Assembly (NCBI RefSeq): GCF_001708185.1
Contig: NZ_MDDN01000008.1
Coordinates: 62,001 to 126,000, forward strand
DNA: 64,000 bases
Origin: Lysinibacillus xylanilyticus
GTDB taxonomy: Bacteria > Bacillota > Bacilli > Bacillales_A > Planococcaceae
Direction of reading: 5' to 3'
Position 1 is the stretch's first letter, and each line of letters begins with the position of its first letter. Positions 60,607 to 64,000 of the stretch are shown here, piece after piece. Position numbers and translations under genes: made by a program. The notes under the pieces were generated by a model. The model did no database searches. It was not told the origin of the DNA and worked only from the letters and a program-made list of their open reading frames with translations.

Positions 60607-61100
60607 TGTAATCGCCCTACCTTACGCACAAATACTTTAGATAAAATGGGCATTGCAACTGCAACGATGACTAAATTAATTAGAGTTGCCAACGGTAGAC
60701 TAGTAAGAGATGCCCAATAAAATGCCGGACTAATGATAAAGTAAAACGGTAATGGTGCCACAACGCCATTTAAAATAAGTGCCACAGGCCATTTCCAGAA
60801 ATGCATTCCTTTATTATGCATAATCCCGAAGATCCATACTACGATAAACATCTCTACTGCGATAATAATATGGAGTGGTCCAAGTGGGAAGCCAGAAGTT
60901 AAGGCCGTAATAAAATGCCCAATTGCTCCTGCAACCCCAGCCAATACTGGAGATAAAAATACAACGCTCAAAAATGCAGGAGCCGCGTCCAGTGCAGCAG
61001 TTGTAATAAATGGTGTTGGAATTTTAATAACTGCCCCAACTGCACAAATTGCCGCTACCATGGCAACGAGTGTCAATTTCATTAATCTTTGTCGATCCAT
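60603..61100 (-). CDS. cblT: ECF transporter S component, CblT-like alpha-ribazole transporter candidate
   Basis: The 165-residue membrane protein with about five spans starts MDRQRLMKLTLVAMVAAICA and contains GVAGAIGHFITALTSGFPLG, typical of ECF S components. Coupled by 4-bp overlap to the CblS-like gene and close to cobU/cobS, it fits the CblT alpha-ribazole transporter of Listeria/Geobacillus, which lets cells salvage the lower ligand of B12. It would need a shared ECF energy module encoded elsewhere. Confidence 0.72.
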   Translation of the reverse strand: MDRQRLMKLTLVAMVAAICAVGAVIKIPTPFITTAALDAAPAFLSVVFLSPVLAGVAGAIGHFITALTSGFPLGPLHIIIAVEMFIVVWIFGIMHNKGMHFWKWPVALILNGVVAPLPFYFIISPAFYWASLTSLPLATLINLVIVAVAMPILSKVFVRKVGRLH

Positions 61101-61136
61101 TCCATTCCCTCTTTTCTTTTAAACATTGTTCATTAT

Positions 61137-61195
61137 AGCGTGAGGTTAATTTCCGTTTCGGCTGAGCGCTTGGAAGTGTACGATGAGCACCCCAT
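61137..61195. repeat. Truncated copy of the dispersed palindromic element
   Basis: GTGAGGTTAATTTCCGTTTC, then GGCTGAGCGCTTGGAAGTGT and ACGATGAGCACC resemble the left end at 14531-14590 (GTGTGGTTGATTTCCGTTCC...CGATGAGCCGC). No internal array or right end is present. It lies between cblT and the cobU-like gene. Confidence 0.5.
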
Positions 61196-61212
61196 TCAAC
61201 TGACTAACTACG

Positions 61213-61605
61213 TCATTTGATTTGTTCCCCAATACCGTACCAAATACGTACGACATGTTCTGCTTCAGCAAATAATGCCTGGTACAAGCGCCCACATGTA
61301 TCACGTAATAATCGTGCCTGTTTTTCCATCGGCACAACCCCTCGTCCCATATCGGTCACAATTATATAGAGTGCACAATTTTCTTCAAGAGTCTTTAGTC
61401 TTGTCAAAATGGTTCTGACAATGACCTCATCATCCTCCAGATCTTGTGTCACGAGCCACTTCTCTAGGTTTTTAATAACCAGTACATCACAGCTAGGAGT
61501 GTCATCAGGTACATAGCCATCTACTAGCTCAACTTTTTGATCTGCAAGTAAATTCATGACATAGTCGGTTTTTCCACTATAAGCTCCTCCGATAAAGACA
61601 TGCAT
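61213..61605 (-). CDS. Short CobU-like NTPase
   Basis: From ATG 61605, after GGAGGGG, a 130-residue protein begins MHVFIGGAYSGKTDYVMNLL, with a CobU-type P-loop. VTDMGRGVVPMEKQARLLRD and EAEHVVRIWYGIGEQIK resemble the second half of CobU. It is ~50 residues shorter than canonical CobU and lacks the GMP-linking His block (RIVRHQADR in the full paralogue at 62943). Perhaps an adenosylcobinamide kinase domain only, or a regulatory paralogue. Confidence 0.7.
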   Translation of the reverse strand: MHVFIGGAYSGKTDYVMNLLADQKVELVDGYVPDDTPSCDVLVIKNLEKWLVTQDLEDDEVIVRTILTRLKTLEENCALYIIVTDMGRGVVPMEKQARLLRDTCGRLYQALFAEAEHVVRIWYGIGEQIK

Positions 61606-62153
61606 CTCGCCCCCTCCTCCCAAGCCTTTCTTGAAAACGATAAAGAAAACATTTTATCATGCGGTGTATGGTACGTCCAAAAGGGTTGCTCAGTCGGTGC
61701 AAATGCAACAAGAAGTGCTCGAATGACGCCACCATGCACAACAAGATGATAAACGTCTTCTCCTTTTGGTAACGTTGTAAATCCTTCAATGACTCGCGCA
61801 CAAAATGCATCAAAACCTTCCCCTTTTGGAGGCGGTGACTGTACTGGATCATCTAACCATGCACAATAACGACGATCAGATTTTAAATCCTCATATGTTC
61901 GCCCTTCAAATTCTCCGAAGTTCGACTCTCGGAATCTTTTATCTGCCATGTAAGTTGCATTCGGAAAATAATGAGCGGCCGTTTCTCTACAGCGCAGTAA
62001 ATCGCTACCATACACTTTCGTGACATCTTTATCTACAATAGCCAGCGAAGATACATCGGCTAATGAAGAATCTGTCCAGCCAATATATCGTTTTTCTAAA
62101 TTTTCCTTTGTTGGTGCATGTCTCATTAAGCGCACAATAACAACGTCACCCAC
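61554..62153 (-). CDS. Histidine phosphatase, CobC-like alpha-ribazole phosphatase candidate
   Basis: The 199-residue phosphatase has the catalytic VRLMRHAPTKENLEKRYIGW, the FREANF-like RFRESNFGEFEGRTYEDL, and VVHGGVIRALL. The GTG start at 62153 follows GGAGG by seven bases. It overlaps cobS by 28 bp and the CobU-like gene by ~50 bp, a tightly packed run. In this cluster removal of the phosphate from alpha-ribazole phosphate or from adenosylcobalamin phosphate is the natural guess. Confidence 0.8.
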   Translation of the reverse strand: MGDVVIVRLMRHAPTKENLEKRYIGWTDSSLADVSSLAIVDKDVTKVYGSDLLRCRETAAHYFPNATYMADKRFRESNFGEFEGRTYEDLKSDRRYCAWLDDPVQSPPPKGEGFDAFCARVIEGFTTLPKGEDVYHLVVHGGVIRALLVAFAPTEQPFWTYHTPHDKMFSLSFSRKAWEEGARCMSLSEELIVEKPTMS

Positions 62154-62902
62154 AGTACAACCTCCATTCCTTCAATTGATGCACCGAGTAAATCCCCAGA
62201 AACACCACCAAAGTTGCGCACTGTAAATTGTCGAAAGACTAAAAAGGCAATCGCTAATACAGCCATCAACACTAACGGAACAAACGAAAAGCCTATTACG
62301 ATCAATAAGCTACTATACGCCACTACCAATGTTATAAGCATAAAGCAGATAAGTAATCCTGGCTTAATATGCGTTTTAAAAAAGTAGGCAAGCCCTTTTT
62401 CTTTTGAGCACTGTAGCGACAAAAAATAAAAACTCATACCCACTCGTGTTAATAATGGAATAAAAATCAGCATCCAAAGAGCTAATTTATGCTGCACAAA
62501 TAGTTCATGCAAAATAACAAGTTTACCAAGCACTAAAAATAAGACTGCAAGCACTCCAAATGCGCCAACACGTGGATCATCTAGAATTTCAAGCCGCTTC
62601 TCACGATCCCGATATGAAAAATAAGCATCCCCCATATCAATAAAACCATCTAAATGTAAACCACCCGTAAACAAAGCGAATAATCCGACAATCATAAAGG
62701 AAAGCAAGACTTCACTGCTCGTCGTCCATTCTGTTAAAGCATATATCACCGCTGCCACTATGGTACCCATCAGAGCCCCTATCCATGGCAAAAAGGCGAA
62801 CATCCCCGTAATGGTTACTTTGGTTAAAGGAATTTCTTTATGTACCGGCAAAACTGTAAAAAATTGAAATGCAAGTTGTATGCTCTGCCAGAAATTTTTC
62901 AT
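62126..62902 (-). CDS. cobS: Adenosylcobinamide-GDP ribazoletransferase
   Basis: The 258-residue multi-span membrane enzyme joins adenosylcobinamide-GDP to alpha-ribazole (or its phosphate). The family hallmark GGLHLDGFIDMGDAYFSYRD and EKRLEILDDPRVGAFGVLAV is clear, with the start FFTVLPVHKEIPLTKVTITG typical of CobS. It overlaps the phosphatase and lies 40 bp downstream of cobU. Confidence 0.92.
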   Translation of the reverse strand: MKNFWQSIQLAFQFFTVLPVHKEIPLTKVTITGMFAFLPWIGALMGTIVAAVIYALTEWTTSSEVLLSFMIVGLFALFTGGLHLDGFIDMGDAYFSYRDREKRLEILDDPRVGAFGVLAVLFLVLGKLVILHELFVQHKLALWMLIFIPLLTRVGMSFYFLSLQCSKEKGLAYFFKTHIKPGLLICFMLITLVVAYSSLLIVIGFSFVPLVLMAVLAIAFLVFRQFTVRNFGGVSGDLLGASIEGMEVVLWVTLLLCA

Positions 62903-62942
62903 CGCCTTGCCTTCTTTCTTTTTATTTTCAAAGCGCGTTTCA

Positions 62943-63518
62943 TTACTTCCATTTCTTTACGATTCCATAATTGATTTCATACGCCTTATCCGCTATAGAA
63001 ACGAACCATTGATGTAACTTCCCGAGCATTTGTCGGTATAATTCAACTTCCTCGTTTGTATATGGAGGCTCATCAAACAATTCGTTCGAGACGACAAAAA
63101 ACGTCACCCTTTTCTCAAGTAACGTCTCTACCGCCCTTTTTACAACACGGAGCTTCTCCTCTAAACAGCCTGGTTGTGCCACACACGGAGTCCCTGTTTC
63201 AAATCCTTCGTAAAAAGCATTTGTCAGCCATGTCGTGACACAGTCCCATAACACGACATCTCCATCAATCAGGTTACTCAATGTATCAGCGATTTCATAA
63301 GGTGCTTCTATCGTTAGCCATTTAACAGTTTGCGCCTGTCTGTCAGCCTGATGTCGCACTATTCGTTTCTCCATCTCACGGTCCAGCGCTACTCCTGAAG
63401 CAATATAAATAAGTCGTTGTCCATGCATGGACTTTGTTTGAAAGTGAGTAACAGCCGCATCTTCAGCAAAGTGGGATTTACCACTGCGTACTCCCCCTGT
63501 AATGAAAATCAGTGGCAA
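62943..63518 (-). CDS. cobU: Bifunctional adenosylcobinamide kinase / guanylyltransferase
   Basis: The 191-residue protein has the P-loop FITGGVRSGKSHFAED, the block IYIASGVALDREMEKRIVRH with the GMP-accepting His nearby, WLTIEAPYEI, VVLWDCVTTWLTNAF and FFVVSNELFD, all canonical for CobU. It phosphorylates adenosylcobinamide and adds GMP, preparing it for CobS. It lies 12 bp downstream of the phosphatase at the right edge. Confidence 0.92.
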   Translation of the reverse strand: MPLIFITGGVRSGKSHFAEDAAVTHFQTKSMHGQRLIYIASGVALDREMEKRIVRHQADRQAQTVKWLTIEAPYEIADTLSNLIDGDVVLWDCVTTWLTNAFYEGFETGTPCVAQPGCLEEKLRVVKRAVETLLEKRVTFFVVSNELFDEPPYTNEEVELYRQMLGKLHQWFVSIADKAYEINYGIVKKWK

Positions 63519-63530
63519 TGATTACGCCTC

Positions 63531-64000
63531 CTATTGTAGATGTTGAATGTTACCGATATCTTTAACGAGCAATTGATGCTCTAATCGTTCAATAATCGTT
63601 ACGCTTGTACCATGAATGAATGGTTCTGACCAAAGCTGATCAATGCTTCTGCCTAAAATGGCGTTAACGACACATTTAATTGTTACAGCATGGGAAACAA
63701 TTAATACATTTTCATCAGGAAATTTATCTGCAATTTCTTTCAACATATACATCGCTCGCTCTGTTACTGCGCCAAAGCTTTCGGTATGAGTTGCGATAAA
63801 TTGTGCAGGATAATCGGTATATAATTCATAGTCTAAGCGTTGTGTCTTTATGATGTCCTCGACCGTTTTACCTTGCCAATCCCCTAAAAAAATCTCACGT
63901 AAATCATCCGCATAGTAAATGGGAAGCTGTCGATCACTGACAAGAATCTGCAATGTTTCCTTGGCACGACCACTCGAACTGCTAAATGCTGCAGCGAATG
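63531..64000 (-). CDS. Histidine phosphatase, N-terminus beyond the right edge (partial)
   Basis: The minus frame is open through the right edge. Visible are FSSSSGRAKETLQILVSDRQ (second-motif Arg region), LREIFLGDWQGKTVEDII with the family Glu, and NVLIVSHAVTIKCVVNAILG with the second catalytic His. The RHG start motif must lie outside the window. It is a second phosphatase in the cobalamin cluster, so this or 61554-62153 may be the true CobC. Confidence 0.8.
   Translation of the reverse strand, partial: FAAAFSSSSGRAKETLQILVSDRQLPIYYADDLREIFLGDWQGKTVEDIIKTQRLDYELYTDYPAQFIATHTESFGAVTERAMYMLKEIADKFPDENVLIVSHAVTIKCVVNAILGRSIDQLWSEPFIHGTSVTIIERLEHQLLVKDIGNIQHLQ

Overview
The window looks like a chromosomal stretch of a low-GC, endospore-forming Gram-positive bacterium, most likely Lysinibacillus or a close Planococcaceae/Bacillaceae relative. 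Supporting signs are AGGAGG-type ribosome binding sites, frequent TTG and GTG starts, a Cys/His-rich spore-coat-like protein behind a sigma-K-like promoter, DUF4166/YndJ and toast-rack families, and a DinB protein suggesting bacillithiol chemistry. The genus is inference; no rRNA, tRNA or marker gene is present.

Region 1 (1-2.6 kb) is a decayed gene graveyard. It has a broken ywbE, two immunity-like genes (one frameshifted), and three copies of a structured repeat whose hairpin is kept by compensatory changes. Region 2 (2.6-23.4 kb) is an aromatic-acid catabolic cluster, almost all on the minus strand. It has a PucR-type regulator, a hot-dog thioesterase, a five-gene branched-chain-amino-acid-type ABC importer, an FAD phenol-type monooxygenase, a conserved-looking unknown, a full set of beta-oxidation enzymes (CoA ligase, acyl-CoA dehydrogenase, hydratase, 3-hydroxyacyl-CoA dehydrogenase, thiolase), then fumarylpyruvate hydrolase, DinB isomerase candidate and gentisate 1,2-dioxygenase. 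Read together, they could shorten an aryl-propionate or cinnamate side chain as CoA esters, release a hydroxybenzoate, hydroxylate it to gentisate and cleave it to fumarate and pyruvate. GC-rich palindromic elements, one expanded into a 12-unit 35-bp tandem array, interrupt the cluster.

Region 3 (23.8-36 kb) carries a heterodimeric ABC exporter with a MarR regulator and palindromic operator, several small membrane or orphan genes, the spore-coat-like gene, a lone gp25-like baseplate protein, 3-methyladenine glycosylase, a methyltransferase and an AAC(6')-like acetyltransferase. Region 4 (36-54.9 kb) is signalling and envelope: two ECF sigma/anti-sigma pairs, a methyl-accepting chemotaxis protein, a SRPBCC-DoxX/DUF4166/YndJ operon, a toast-rack lipoprotein, an MFS/LysR pair, and a hydrolase-response regulator-histidine kinase operon. 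It contains decayed genes and three arrays of a TTTATC motif with a 21-bp period.

Region 5 (54.9-64 kb) has two gene remnants fused head to head, class I ribonucleotide reductase genes behind a cobalamin riboswitch, and a cobalamin salvage cluster: alpha-ribazole transporter and kinase candidates, two CobU-type proteins, CobS and two histidine phosphatases, the last running off the right edge. The riboswitch links B12 status to the choice of ribonucleotide reductase.
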